64,000 nucleotides of DNA from an uncultured bacterium (GTDB taxonomy: Bacteria; Cyanobacteriota; Vampirovibrionia; Gastranaerophilales; Gastranaerophilaceae): the NCBI GenBank assembly GCA_900319365.1, contig ONOE01000002.1:124001-188000 (forward strand). Reading direction: 5' to 3'. The notes beneath the pieces were generated by a model. That model worked only from the letters and a program-made list of their open reading frames with translations, did not search any database and was not told where the DNA came from. The position numbers and the translations under genes are program-made. Positions within the stretch are counted from its first letter, which is position 1. Every line of letters starts with the position of its first letter. Below, in pieces: positions 1 through 9,083 of this stretch.

Positions 1-1610
1 TTAGCTTCTTCAACAGTAAAATGTTTCTCATCTATTAAGAACTTATGCAACATTTTTATTTCTACATCTGAGCTGAAAGAATTTCTAAAGTAGGTATCAT
101 TTAATTCTTGTATAAGTTCTTTACGCTCTTTACCCGCAAATTTGGTTTTCATATATTCTTCGGGAGTTTTATTGACAAGCATACTTTTATTAACCAAACT
201 GCCCATATTTGCTTCTTGATTTAATACTTCTGCCGAACCTGTTTTTTCAAGTTTAATATAATATTGATACAACTCTTTGAGTTCGGGAGTATTAAGCTCA
301 CCGTTTTTATTCATTAGTTTTAATTTATTTGCAATATCACGTTCGGTAATTGTGCCTTCTTTGTCTATACTTAAATAGACTTTCGCTTTCGTTTGAAACG
401 TTTTCATTGTTTCCTTAACTTTTGGATTGTTTGTCTTGATTTCATCAAGATTAATGTTATCCGCAAGTTTTGCAATAAATTTCTGTTGTTCTTTGGTATC
501 AGTTACAAGCTTTGATACATCAAGATTTTTATCTTTCTTTATCTGATCAAAAGCTGCCAAAATCAATTTATTAAAAGTTTCTTTATCTTCTTTTAATACT
601 TTGGGATCAATACCAAAGATTTTTTGACCGTAAGTTTCTATTTTACTTTCTATATATGCTTGTTTTTCATTAAGCGATTTCAACTCTCTATATTTTGGAT
701 CATTCTGAGTCAAAACAGTATCCATAATTTCGTTTAATTGCTGAGCTGATGACTTCTTCGGGTCATTGAGAATTTTTTCAAAAACCTTATTTAATTTGTG
801 CATAGGTAAATTATCAACTCTGTTATTTAATTCGGTTTTATCCAAATTTATCTCGATTTTATTATTTTTTGTAGAGTTGATTTTGTCGCCTTTAACACCT
901 GCATCAGTTATAAATTCTGCAAGCTCATTAAACATGACCTCTCTTTGTGCTGAAGTCATGTCTTTTTTTAAATTTCTTTTATCCCTAAAAGAGGATATAA
1001 GCCCATCACGATATTTTTGTTTATCTTTTTCGCTTTTTAATGCCGAATAATTTGAATCATTTTCGTTTAAATACTTATCTATAACTCTTGAAGTTTTTTC
1101 ATAAGCGGTTCCGCTTTTCGAATACACCTCTTTATATTCTGACATCTTGCTTTCTGCAGCCTGCTCTTTTAAAGTCTTTGGCTTTGCTTTTGTGTCATCA
1201 GGGGAAATGGTTTCTTTATTTTCTGTTTTAGGATTTTTTCCAGCCTGTTCTGTTTCATAAGCTTTTAATAAATTCTGAACTTCTTTATCATCAGTTTGAG
1301 ATTTTTGCAAGAAATTAAGTAATTGTTCAGGGGTTGTAATGCCCAATTCTGCATACTTTGCTTTATTTTTTTCAAGTTCTTGCTCTAATACCGTAGATTT
1401 TATTTGCTGTGTATCGGCACTCTTTACAGGCTGTTGAGATTTAGCAGCTGATAATCTCCCTGAGGCATCAGAAACTTCTGATTTTTGTTTGTTTTTGTTA
1501 ACTAATGGAATAGGAGCAGATTTTTTTGCAGCAGGAGCAGCTGAAACAGTCGGCTGAGATGCCGTTGTTACAGTAACTGCTTTTTGAATTTTCATTTCAT
1601 CTGTTGCCAA
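1..1610 (-). CDS. Unassigned helical low-complexity protein, C-terminus cut by window edge
   Basis: The reading frame is open from a TTG at 1610 down to the left edge, giving about 536 residues with no stop. TTG is chosen because AAGGAG lies 9 nt upstream (1620-1625), whereas the first in-frame ATG (1595) is 24 nt away. The first 50 residues are rich in Ala, Val, Thr, Pro and Lys with no signal peptide. The rest is Lys/Glu/Asn/Leu-rich and probably alpha-helical. A stretch near residue 420 (IDKEGTITERDI) is faintly EF-hand-like, but I would not call a calcium site. No family is recognised. Confidence 0.75.
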   Translation of the reverse strand, partial: MATDEMKIQKAVTVTTASQPTVSAAPAAKKSAPIPLVNKNKQKSEVSDASGRLSAAKSQQPVKSADTQQIKSTVLEQELEKNKAKYAELGITTPEQLLNFLQKSQTDDKEVQNLLKAYETEQAGKNPKTENKETISPDDTKAKPKTLKEQAAESKMSEYKEVYSKSGTAYEKTSRVIDKYLNENDSNYSALKSEKDKQKYRDGLISSFRDKRNLKKDMTSAQREVMFNELAEFITDAGVKGDKINSTKNNKIEINLDKTELNNRVDNLPMHKLNKVFEKILNDPKKSSAQQLNEIMDTVLTQNDPKYRELKSLNEKQAYIESKIETYGQKIFGIDPKVLKEDKETFNKLILAAFDQIKKDKNLDVSKLVTDTKEQQKFIAKLADNINLDEIKTNNPKVKETMKTFQTKAKVYLSIDKEGTITERDIANKLKLMNKNGELNTPELKELYQYYIKLEKTGSAEVLNQEANMGSLVNKSMLVNKTPEEYMKTKFAGKERKELIQELNDTYFRNSFSSDVEIKMLHKFLIDEKHFTVEEA

Positions 1611-1723
1611 AATTCAATTCTCCTTGCACATAGCATTATCACTTACTATATATTCAAAAACATGCAAAATGACTGATATTCAGGTTTTAGGCATATTGTT
1701 ACAATAGTTAACATTATATATTA

Positions 1724-2485
1724 TTAAAAGAATTTTTCATATCTTTCATTCTTACGATCCATACAATGAGGAGATGAAGTTTCTGAATAAGTTATTTTTG
1801 TTTCATTATTCAAATTAGTTGAATTATTTAAGAAATTAACAAGTCTATCGGCAGTATCAATATCAATAGGTTCTTCATCAGTATAAACACCAATGTTATT
1901 ACCTTTACTGTCAATCATCGGACCAAAAACCTTGACTGCATAAAAATCATTATCATCTCCGGTATTATGATAAACCAATTCTCGAACTTCTTCAGGTTTA
2001 ACATACGCACTCTTTGGCGGCGTAAAACCTCTGGTTATAATAAATACATTTGATACATCTTTACTATAGTCATATCCTTTTTGCTTTTCAGCAGCAAAAA
2101 CCATATCACATTTATGGTAACTTGCGGTTGCAGGAGCGGATGAGACAACCTTATACAGAGTGCTTAAACTTTTCCATCCGAACGGTGCATCTGATTGTTG
2201 TGCTTCTCTAACTGCAGGGAAATCGGTGAATGTTGCTTCATCAATTTCAGGATCAGACTTAGTTTGCGCAACTTCAATTTTATTACCCTCAATCGGTTTT
2301 GCGGGAATTGAAGAATTTAATGTCGCAGGATTTGCCGCAAGCAAAACAATCACGGGAACTCGCACCGCATTTGATCTTATAACATCAGATATATTATTGT
2401 TTGAAGTTTTTTCTTCACTCCCTTTAAATTTAACACTATTATTTAAACCGCTAAAATTTGTACCCGTAATTGCATTAACTTTCAT
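1724..2485 (-). CDS. Unassigned 253-residue protein
   Basis: The frame extends upstream to 2581, but the start is placed at ATG 2485. An AAAGGGG Shine-Dalgarno precedes it and the extra upstream residues look like translated spacer. The N-terminus (MKVNAITGTNFSGLN then VKFKG) is Asn/Phe/Gly-rich and is neither a signal peptide nor a membrane segment. A mildly hydrophobic stretch (VRVPVIVLLAANPATL) follows at about residues 40-55, then an acidic soluble region. The C-terminus has a Cys and several charged residues. I recognise no domain. It stands alone on the minus strand between two other minus-strand genes. Confidence 0.7.
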   Translation of the reverse strand: MKVNAITGTNFSGLNNSVKFKGSEEKTSNNNISDVIRSNAVRVPVIVLLAANPATLNSSIPAKPIEGNKIEVAQTKSDPEIDEATFTDFPAVREAQQSDAPFGWKSLSTLYKVVSSAPATASYHKCDMVFAAEKQKGYDYSKDVSNVFIITRGFTPPKSAYVKPEEVRELVYHNTGDDNDFYAVKVFGPMIDSKGNNIGVYTDEEPIDIDTADRLVNFLNNSTNLNNETKITYSETSSPHCMDRKNERYEKFF

Positions 2486-2622
2486 TATTAACCCCTTTCG
2501 TTTTACCGACTTTATTATATCAATCGTTGCAGAATTTGTAAATAAAGATATACGATTTTCATATATCTTTACGATATACATTAATAAACCCGAACAAAAT
2601 ATTTTTTGCGCTTTTGATAAAT

Positions 2623-4170
2623 TTAAGAAATATTAGTTAATTTCCTGCATTCGTTTATTAAAAAATCTTTTCCGGTGTGTCTTTCAATAAAATCCCATGG
2701 CAAGACTTTATCAAACGAATAATTTTCAAGCGCAAAATAATCGGCATCAATTTTTAATTCTTTTGCGCAGCTTTTAAATGCACCCAATTTGCCGCCCTTT
2801 TTATAAACATCAATCATAAAATCAGCAAGAGTTCCATTTCCTCTTGATAAAACAGCCTGCCAATAATCCCATTTAGGGCTCGAAACGGATACCCCGACCC
2901 CGATTTTGCGCATTTCCTTTTCAAGATATTTTGATTTTTTCTCTAAGCTTTTATTGTCCTCTCTGCCATACCATTGGAACGGGGTATTAGCCTTCGGAAC
3001 AAAAGTAGAAAATCCGAAACTTATTTCAAATCCTTTAAAAGTAGCTTTTATTCGTTTTGCAAGATTTATCAATTCATCAACATCAGTCTGAGTTTCTGTC
3101 GGCAGACCTATCATTCCGTAAAATTTTATCCCATGGAGTCCGCAATCTTTAGCGACTTTTACGGCATTAAAAATCTGTTCTTCATTAAGATTTTTGTTAA
3201 TAACCTTTCTCAGTCTTTCGCTGCCTGCTTCAATAGCTAGCGTAAGATTCTTTTGCCCCGCATCAACAAGAGTCTGCACAATTGTTGGTTTAAAAGAATC
3301 TACCCTGAGCGAAGAAATTCCCATTTCTATATTTTGATTATTTTTTATTTTTTTATCTATATACTCACAAATTTTTTCAAAATCAGGATGAGCCGTGATT
3401 TGTGCCCCGAGCAAAGCAATTTTGTTTGTATATTTCAACCCGAGTTCTATCGTATCAATAATTGTTTGATAAGGAACAAATCTGATAGGCATATTCATAT
3501 ATGATGCCAAACAGAATGCACAACGATTTGCGCACCCTCTTTCGACTTCAAGTATAAAAGTATTTTTAAAGAAAGCGTTTTCGCTTATTACAGGGGTATA
3601 AATGCATTGCGAAAGCTTTTTGGTGATTTTTTTTACTTTTTTGTTTTGATTAAGCGACGGAACATAAACCCCGTCCATTTTTGATAATTCTACCAGTTTT
3701 TCATGTTTTGAAAGGTTTTTATTTTGAATGCAAAATTTTACGGTATTAAGATTAGAATCTTCGCCATCGCCTATTATCATAAAATCAAGAATTTGTTTGT
3801 AAGGCTCGGGGTTGGAAGTTATAACGGGGCCTCCCGCAAAGATAAGCGGAGCATCTTCGCTCCTGTCAGCAGATTTAAAGGCATAACCGTATTTATCCAT
3901 AAATGCCAACACTTGCAAAAAATCCATATCAAACGAGAGCGAAAAAGCGATTAAATCAATTTTTTCTTTCATAATGGACGTAGTTTTAGTATCAGAGTAA
4001 ACTCTTTCAATATTCACATCATCAAGCATGTCAATATCTTTAAAAAGCCACATATATCCTAAAGATGAGAGCGCAAAAGACTCCGGTCCCGGAAAAACAA
4101 ACCACATATTAAAATCGGAATTTTTATTAACCTTTCTGTTGTACAAAAAAATCTCGTTTGAACTATTCAA
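2623..4170 (-). CDS. B12-binding-type radical SAM protein
   Basis: This is a 515-residue radical SAM enzyme of unknown substrate. The N-terminal 150 residues resemble a cobalamin-binding-like alpha/beta domain (IDLIAFSLSF, FAGGPVITSNPEP, IIGDGED). The radical SAM core follows, with Cys at about 213, 217 and 220 in ERGCANRCAFC, the CxxxCxxC that binds the 4Fe-4S cluster. SAM-domain segments such as AIEAGSERLR and GLPTET come next. The start is placed at TTG 4170, which overlaps the stop of the upstream permease gene and has GGAG 7 nt upstream. An ATG at 4194 has no such site. It resembles the first part of the rSAM fusion family (TIGR03960-like), but the exact subfamily is uncertain. Confidence 0.85.
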   Translation of the reverse strand: MNSSNEIFLYNRKVNKNSDFNMWFVFPGPESFALSSLGYMWLFKDIDMLDDVNIERVYSDTKTTSIMKEKIDLIAFSLSFDMDFLQVLAFMDKYGYAFKSADRSEDAPLIFAGGPVITSNPEPYKQILDFMIIGDGEDSNLNTVKFCIQNKNLSKHEKLVELSKMDGVYVPSLNQNKKVKKITKKLSQCIYTPVISENAFFKNTFILEVERGCANRCAFCLASYMNMPIRFVPYQTIIDTIELGLKYTNKIALLGAQITAHPDFEKICEYIDKKIKNNQNIEMGISSLRVDSFKPTIVQTLVDAGQKNLTLAIEAGSERLRKVINKNLNEEQIFNAVKVAKDCGLHGIKFYGMIGLPTETQTDVDELINLAKRIKATFKGFEISFGFSTFVPKANTPFQWYGREDNKSLEKKSKYLEKEMRKIGVGVSVSSPKWDYWQAVLSRGNGTLADFMIDVYKKGGKLGAFKSCAKELKIDADYFALENYSFDKVLPWDFIERHTGKDFLINECRKLTNIS

Positions 4171-5209
4171 GCTTAGACTCCGCTTCTTTTGCATTCATTG
4201 GAGCAAGGTATAACTCATCCACAAGCACACAAACGGTTGCAGCGATTGCAGGGGATAAAATTACGCCCCATACCCCTAAAAATTCTTCAGCTACAAATAA
4301 AGCAACAAGAATTGTAATGGGGTGAAGTTTCATAAACTTGCCGAATAAAAACGGTCTTATCATATAGTTTGAAATATTTTGAACCAATAAAAATCCGACA
4401 ATGGCAAGAATAATTTTCACAACACCAAGCGGGAAAGCAATTGCAACGATTACCGAAACGGCAATCGTCGGGCCTAAAACAGGGATAATTTCGCAGATAC
4501 CCGAAATCAAACCTAACAATATTGGATAATCAATTCCTAAAATCGCTGCAACAAGCGCAACCATTAAACCGACGGCAACCATTGATAAAAGCTGTGCTCT
4601 TACATAATTACCTACTTTAGTTGTAATATCATGCAAAATATTAGCAGCTTTTTGCTTGATTGCAGGCGGGAAAAATTCAATAAATTTATCTTTCAAATAC
4701 TGTTTATCAACAAGGATATAAAAAACGAACATACAAAGCGCAAGTGCAACAAATATTGATTGGAAAACAGCAACCGTAGCATTGATTGAACCGTTTACGA
4801 TGCCTTGAGCAATGTCGCCCGATGAACTTATTAAAGAATCTGTCGTAGGCATCAAATCTCCTACCGAATGACCGTATAATTTGAATCCTATCAGGAATTT
4901 GTATAAAGCCGAAACTTTTTGCGGCAAGATTGCAATTAGCAACTGTACTTCTTTAATTCCGACAATAATTATAGGCAATATCAAAGCAAAGATAACAAGA
5001 ATTGATAACAATAAAATCAGTATAGATGCCCAGGTTCTGTTTTTGATTTTTTCTTCAAATTTATTGACAAAAGGATTAAGCGCTGCTGCAAGGATATACG
5101 ATGCAAATAAAAGCAGCAAAAGACCCATCAATTTCGGTGCGATAAGCAAAAGCCCGACCGCAAGTATTATAAAAATAATCGTTTTTACATTTAAAAGTTT
5201 TTTCAACAT
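4163..5209 (-). CDS. AI-2E / PerM family membrane permease
   Basis: A 348-residue polytopic membrane protein. It has two or three hydrophobic segments at the N-terminus, a central amphipathic region, and about five C-terminal segments, with Gly- and Pro-rich turns such as GLISGICEIIPVLGPTIA that are typical of the PerM/YdiK/TqsA family. Members export small molecules or ions, but substrates are mostly unknown, so none is assigned. The start is ATG 5209, with GAGG 8 nt upstream. An upstream in-frame ATG at 5245 lies in spacer. Its 3' end overlaps the start of the radical SAM gene by 8 nt, so the two are probably co-transcribed and translationally coupled. Confidence 0.88.
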   Translation of the reverse strand: MLKKLLNVKTIIFIILAVGLLLIAPKLMGLLLLLFASYILAAALNPFVNKFEEKIKNRTWASILILLLSILVIFALILPIIIVGIKEVQLLIAILPQKVSALYKFLIGFKLYGHSVGDLMPTTDSLISSSGDIAQGIVNGSINATVAVFQSIFVALALCMFVFYILVDKQYLKDKFIEFFPPAIKQKAANILHDITTKVGNYVRAQLLSMVAVGLMVALVAAILGIDYPILLGLISGICEIIPVLGPTIAVSVIVAIAFPLGVVKIILAIVGFLLVQNISNYMIRPFLFGKFMKLHPITILVALFVAEEFLGVWGVILSPAIAATVCVLVDELYLAPMNAKEAESKLE

Positions 5210-5297
5210 AAATAAGTCCTCATAATTTATTAAATTATAGCACATAATAATTTATTTATGATAAAATAATAATGTAAAGACAAAAAGAGGAAATATT

Positions 5298-5957
5298 ATG
5301 CAAGCCCGCAGAGCATCAAGAGAATTAGCATTTATCTTGTTATCACAATTTGACGGAAAAGTTCCGGATTGTTCAAAAGAGAACTTGGACGATTTAATAA
5401 TAAAATCTATCAGAGTTTTAATCAGTAGCTCAAATGAAGAATTAAAAACATCTTTGGGCGGTTTAATTGATATGAAAAACAGAATTGAAGATTTTGAAGC
5501 AGAGCACGAAACGAATTTAAAACGTCCGATGGGTGCAGAAAATATCGCAGTACCTATGATTATGAGTTCTGAAATGAAATCAAAAATCAATACAATGATA
5601 GACGTTGCAGAAAAAGCTATTGCAGGGCTTGAAATTGCAGAATTTACAACTCTTGATTCCCAACAGCAGGTAAAAGATTATGCTGTAAAAATAATCAAAA
5701 CTTACAAAGAAAATTCAACAAAAATTGATAAAATAATAAAAGAACACGTACAGGGCTGGGATTTTGACAGACTTGTCAAAATGGACAAAGATATTTTAAG
5801 AATTGCCCTTTCCGAATTGCTTTATATCAAAGAAACCCCGATGAAAGTTATCGTAGATGAAGCCGTTGAACTTGCGAAGAAATATTCAACAGATGACAGC
5901 GCATCTTTTGTTAACGGTATTTTGGCTAAAGTAATTGTTGATAACGGTTTAAAATAA
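5298..5957 (+). CDS. nusB: Transcription antitermination factor NusB
   Basis: NusB binds boxA RNA with S10 (NusE) and supports rRNA antitermination. The N-terminus ARRASRELAFILLSQ and the C-terminal half (WDFDRLVKMDKDILRIALSELLY, ETPMKVIVDEAVELAKKYS, SFVNGILAKV) are clear NusB signatures. At 219 residues it is longer than the usual 130-160. The extra 60-70 residues sit between the first helix and the C-terminal core, as in the long NusB proteins of cyanobacteria. An AGAGG site precedes ATG 5298. It diverges from the permease operon, with about 88 nt between the two start codons. Confidence 0.93.
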   Translation: MQARRASRELAFILLSQFDGKVPDCSKENLDDLIIKSIRVLISSSNEELKTSLGGLIDMKNRIEDFEAEHETNLKRPMGAENIAVPMIMSSEMKSKINTMIDVAEKAIAGLEIAEFTTLDSQQQVKDYAVKIIKTYKENSTKIDKIIKEHVQGWDFDRLVKMDKDILRIALSELLYIKETPMKVIVDEAVELAKKYSTDDSASFVNGILAKVIVDNGLK

Positions 5958-5998
5958 AGCTTTTTAATAGGCATTGAGCGCCTGAGTATATATTCTTA

Positions 5999-6937
5999 TT
6001 ATACGGTAATTTCTTTTAGAGCCTGAACGTATTTTGATGCGTAAACAGCTCCGATTGCACCGTCTGATGCTGAAGTTATGACCTGTCTGAGCGGAGTCGT
6101 TCTGACGTCGCCTACTGCGTAAACGCCCTCAATTGAAGTTTTCATGGTTTCATCAGTTATAATAAAACCTTTTGAATCCTGTGCAAGCTGACCGTTGAAA
6201 TAGTCAACATTCGGAACTATTCCGATATAAGGGAAAATCCCGTCAGTTTCAAGGTTTGAAATTTCACCTGTTTTGACATTTTTAATCACAAGCGATTTTA
6301 CGCAATCTGTGCCTAGAATTTCTTCAACTACACTATCCCAGATAAATTCAATTTTTGGATTTTTAAAAGCTCTTTGCTGAATAATTTTATCTGCTCTTAA
6401 TTCGTTTCTGCGATGAATTATATAAACTTTTGACGCAAATTTTGTTAAATACATACCTTCTTCAACGGCTGAATTACCCCCGCCGACAATTGATACTACT
6501 TTGTCTTTATAAAACATACCGTCGCAAACTGCGCAATAGCTAACACCTCGTCCGATAAATTCATTTTCGCCTTTAACTCCGAGTTTCATTGGTTTTGCAC
6601 CCGTTGCAATAATAACGGATTTTGCGCTGAGAACATGTTCTTTTGTTTTGATAATTTTCGGATTTGAAACCAAATCAACAGAAATTATTTCCTGCATGGG
6701 GAACTTTTTAACATCAAACATATCGCAATGCTGTTCAAACTTTTCCATCAAATCATATCCGCCGATTTTCATCATTCCGGGGTAATTTTCAAGTTCAAGA
6801 TAATTAGACGGCTGCCCGCCAAACATATTGATATCCACAATAGCAACAGAAAGTGCACTTCTTGCGCTGTATATTCCCGCACTCAATCCCGCAGGACCGC
6901 CCCCTAAAATTACAACATCATATTCTAAATTATCCAT
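5999..6937 (-). CDS. trxB: Thioredoxin reductase
   Basis: This NADPH-dependent flavoenzyme reduces thioredoxin in the cytoplasm. The FAD motif GGGPAG lies at residues 12-17, the redox pair C135-A-V-C138 is followed by D139, and the NADPH motif GGGNSA comes just after residue 151. A C-terminal FAD-contact segment (YAVGDVRTTPLRQV) is also present. Length is 312, normal for the low-molecular-weight class. The start is ATG 6937 with GAGGG about 7 nt upstream; in-frame ATGs farther upstream fall inside the preceding gene. It follows a small secreted-protein gene on the same strand with 28 nt between them, so the two may be co-transcribed. Confidence 0.96.
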   Translation of the reverse strand: MDNLEYDVVILGGGPAGLSAGIYSARSALSVAIVDINMFGGQPSNYLELENYPGMMKIGGYDLMEKFEQHCDMFDVKKFPMQEIISVDLVSNPKIIKTKEHVLSAKSVIIATGAKPMKLGVKGENEFIGRGVSYCAVCDGMFYKDKVVSIVGGGNSAVEEGMYLTKFASKVYIIHRRNELRADKIIQQRAFKNPKIEFIWDSVVEEILGTDCVKSLVIKNVKTGEISNLETDGIFPYIGIVPNVDYFNGQLAQDSKGFIITDETMKTSIEGVYAVGDVRTTPLRQVITSASDGAIGAVYASKYVQALKEITV

Positions 6938-6965
6938 AATTTTTCCCTCAAACTCTATAAAAAAG

Positions 6966-7454
6966 TTACTCGATAATGGCACTTCCGCCGATTTTTTCTC
7001 CCGTAATGGCATATTTTGCTCTATCCGTTTTTGAAACGGCACCGTTTACATAGGTTTTAATAACAAGTACATCATAACCTTTGAATTTATCTCCGTCAAT
7101 ATTCATCTCAACTCTATCTGTTAAAGTTTTTTGCTTATACTTCCCGTTTTTGGTGAATATAACATGTTTAGCAGATGCATCATTTACATCAATTTCTGCT
7201 TTTGCTCCGTTAAACATATTATATAATGTTATGACGTTACCCGTACGTGATAAGTTCCACACATCGACGGTTTTATTTTTAAAAATTTGAGAATTACCCT
7301 CTAATTTAACCGCACTAACTCTCCAAGTCCCGTAAAAAGATTTCGGAACCATTGTAACAGACCCTGTCAGCAAGGTTGTTTCCTCGCTGTTTGCAGCGTT
7401 TATATTGGATACTAAAACAATAAATAAAAATAATATTGATAATAATTTTTTCAT
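6966..7454 (-). CDS. Small secreted protein of unknown function
   Basis: 162 residues. The N-terminus MKKLLSILFLFIVLVSNINA is a clear Sec signal peptide with likely cleavage after NINA. The mature part is about 140 residues, rich in beta-formers (SFYGTWRVSAVKLEG, GNVITLYNMFNG, RVEMNIDGDKFKGYDVLVIKTY), and looks like a small periplasmic beta-sandwich or lipocalin-like fold. It has no cysteines, so it is not a lipoprotein. The start is ATG 7454 with AGG close upstream. It lies directly before trxB on the same strand. I do not recognise a family. Confidence 0.8.
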   Translation of the reverse strand: MKKLLSILFLFIVLVSNINAANSEETTLLTGSVTMVPKSFYGTWRVSAVKLEGNSQIFKNKTVDVWNLSRTGNVITLYNMFNGAKAEIDVNDASAKHVIFTKNGKYKQKTLTDRVEMNIDGDKFKGYDVLVIKTYVNGAVSKTDRAKYAITGEKIGGSAIIE

Positions 7455-7493
7455 ATAACCTGTTTAATTATAAAATTATCGGAGTCAAATTTT

Positions 7494-8882
7494 TTATACC
7501 AATGACATTTTTTCTTTTAAAGATTTTGCCGATTCTTCATAACCCACTCTACCCATAAGCGCATAGGTATAATTTTTTGTCTGTTCGGCTGAGGGTTGGT
7601 CGAACGCATTGATATTATACAATGCGCCCTCAATTGCAATTTGAACTTCTAACATATACAAAAGCTGCGCAATATGGTATCCGTCAACTTTTGGCATGCT
7701 AATCGTTACGGTAGGTCTTGAAAAATCACAAAGGGTGGCTTTTGTCGATTCAGCCTCGGCATTCATAAGCTCATTTATTGATTTGCCGCTTAAATAACCG
7801 ATTCCCGTATATTGGAAAATTTGCGGAATTTCAACATGTGTATCAAAATCTTTTATTCTGATAAAATCAATAACTTTATTGTTCGGACCTTCGTTAAATA
7901 ATTGGAGCTGCGAATGTTGATCCGTTACACCGACTGCTTTTAGCGGAGTAGGTCCGACATGAGTTTTTACTCCGTCTAAAGTTACGCTTTTGCCTAAAGA
8001 CTCGGCGCACAATTGAATAAACCAATCGGGAACATATTTTAATCTGTTTGAATACGGCATCAAAACGATTTGATTTTTACCGCATTTTACATCTAAAAGG
8101 AAATGGATAAGAGCATTTTGCGCTGCAATATTTTCTGTTATATTCGTATTTTTTAATGCCAAATCCATATCTTTTACGCCGTTTGTAATTTCATCAATAT
8201 CAATTCCGACAAGCGCAAAGGGCAATAATCCGACAGCCGAGAATACAGAAAATCTGCCGCCGACATCGTCAGGTATAAAGAATGTTTTATAACCCTCCTG
8301 TTCTGCTATCTGGCGCAAAATTCCCGTTCTTTTATCGGTTGTTGCAATAATATTTTTTCTGTAATCGTCGCCTAATTCTTTTTCCAAACGGTCTTTCAAT
8401 ACCATAAATTGAGCCATGGTTTCAACGGTGTCGCCTGATTTTGTGATAACGTTTACAAGAGTTTTCTTTAAATCCAAAATATCTGACAAAGACGAAACTT
8501 CATCAGGATCAATGTTATCCAAAAAGTAAATTTTCGGGAAATTGTTTCTTTCTTCTTTTGATAAAAAGTTCCAATAAGGATGAAGCAAGGCATGCGTAAC
8601 AGCCAGACCGCCTAAAGCCGATCCGCCGATACCAAGAACCAAAACATTGTCAAAACGACCTTGAACAAGTGCGGCATATTCTTTTACGTACCATAATGTT
8701 TCCTCGCTGTACCCGAGATTCATCCATTGCAAACCCTGTTCGGGCTTATCTTTTCTCTGGTTTAAATCCGCAATAATTGCCGCAATTCGGGATTTATAAT
8801 TTTCAAATTCTTTGGCTATACCCAAACCGTTTTCATTCCCGATAACTTGACTGTTAGAACCCCTGTAATCTAATTCAATCAT
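7494..8882 (-). CDS. pgi: Glucose-6-phosphate isomerase
   Basis: Interconverts glucose 6-phosphate and fructose 6-phosphate in glycolysis. At 462 residues it matches the shorter bacterial/archaeal-type PGI. Visible elements are the sugar-phosphate binding loop LGIGGSALGG (about 84-92), the second SIS-domain segment VITKSGDTVETMAQ, the signature GGRFSVFSAVG, and the C-terminal signature region EGALYNINAFDQPSAEQTK with its catalytic lysine. The start is ATG 8882 with GGGGAT upstream. It stands alone on the minus strand; the next minus-strand gene begins 40 nt downstream. Confidence 0.96.
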   Translation of the reverse strand: MIELDYRGSNSQVIGNENGLGIAKEFENYKSRIAAIIADLNQRKDKPEQGLQWMNLGYSEETLWYVKEYAALVQGRFDNVLVLGIGGSALGGLAVTHALLHPYWNFLSKEERNNFPKIYFLDNIDPDEVSSLSDILDLKKTLVNVITKSGDTVETMAQFMVLKDRLEKELGDDYRKNIIATTDKRTGILRQIAEQEGYKTFFIPDDVGGRFSVFSAVGLLPFALVGIDIDEITNGVKDMDLALKNTNITENIAAQNALIHFLLDVKCGKNQIVLMPYSNRLKYVPDWFIQLCAESLGKSVTLDGVKTHVGPTPLKAVGVTDQHSQLQLFNEGPNNKVIDFIRIKDFDTHVEIPQIFQYTGIGYLSGKSINELMNAEAESTKATLCDFSRPTVTISMPKVDGYHIAQLLYMLEVQIAIEGALYNINAFDQPSAEQTKNYTYALMGRVGYEESAKSLKEKMSLV

Positions 8883-9020
8883 TGATTATCCCCATATATT
8901 TAACTCTCCGTAATTATATTAATACGCTAAAATTCAAAATACAAGTGTTCTTTGCGCTTTACACATGTATAATTTAGAAAAATTATCTTTTTATATAAAG
9001 GCTTTAATGCAGGAATAATA

Positions 9021-9054
9021 AATAATCCCCGTTTATTTAAAAGCGGGGATTATT
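9021..9054 (-). terminator. Rho-independent terminator
   Basis: An 11-bp perfect stem (9021-9031 with 9044-9054) containing a CCCCG/CGGGG core and a 12-nt loop. It lies just past the stop of the 9084-11339 gene. On the minus strand the stem is followed by a T-rich tract. Confidence 0.85.
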
Positions 9055-9083
9055 TTATTTATTGTATTTTGAAAGGATTTATA

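Noticed and set aside
766..1050. 94-residue frame on the plus strand
   Set aside because: It overlaps the long minus-strand frame that has a proper start site; no site of its own.
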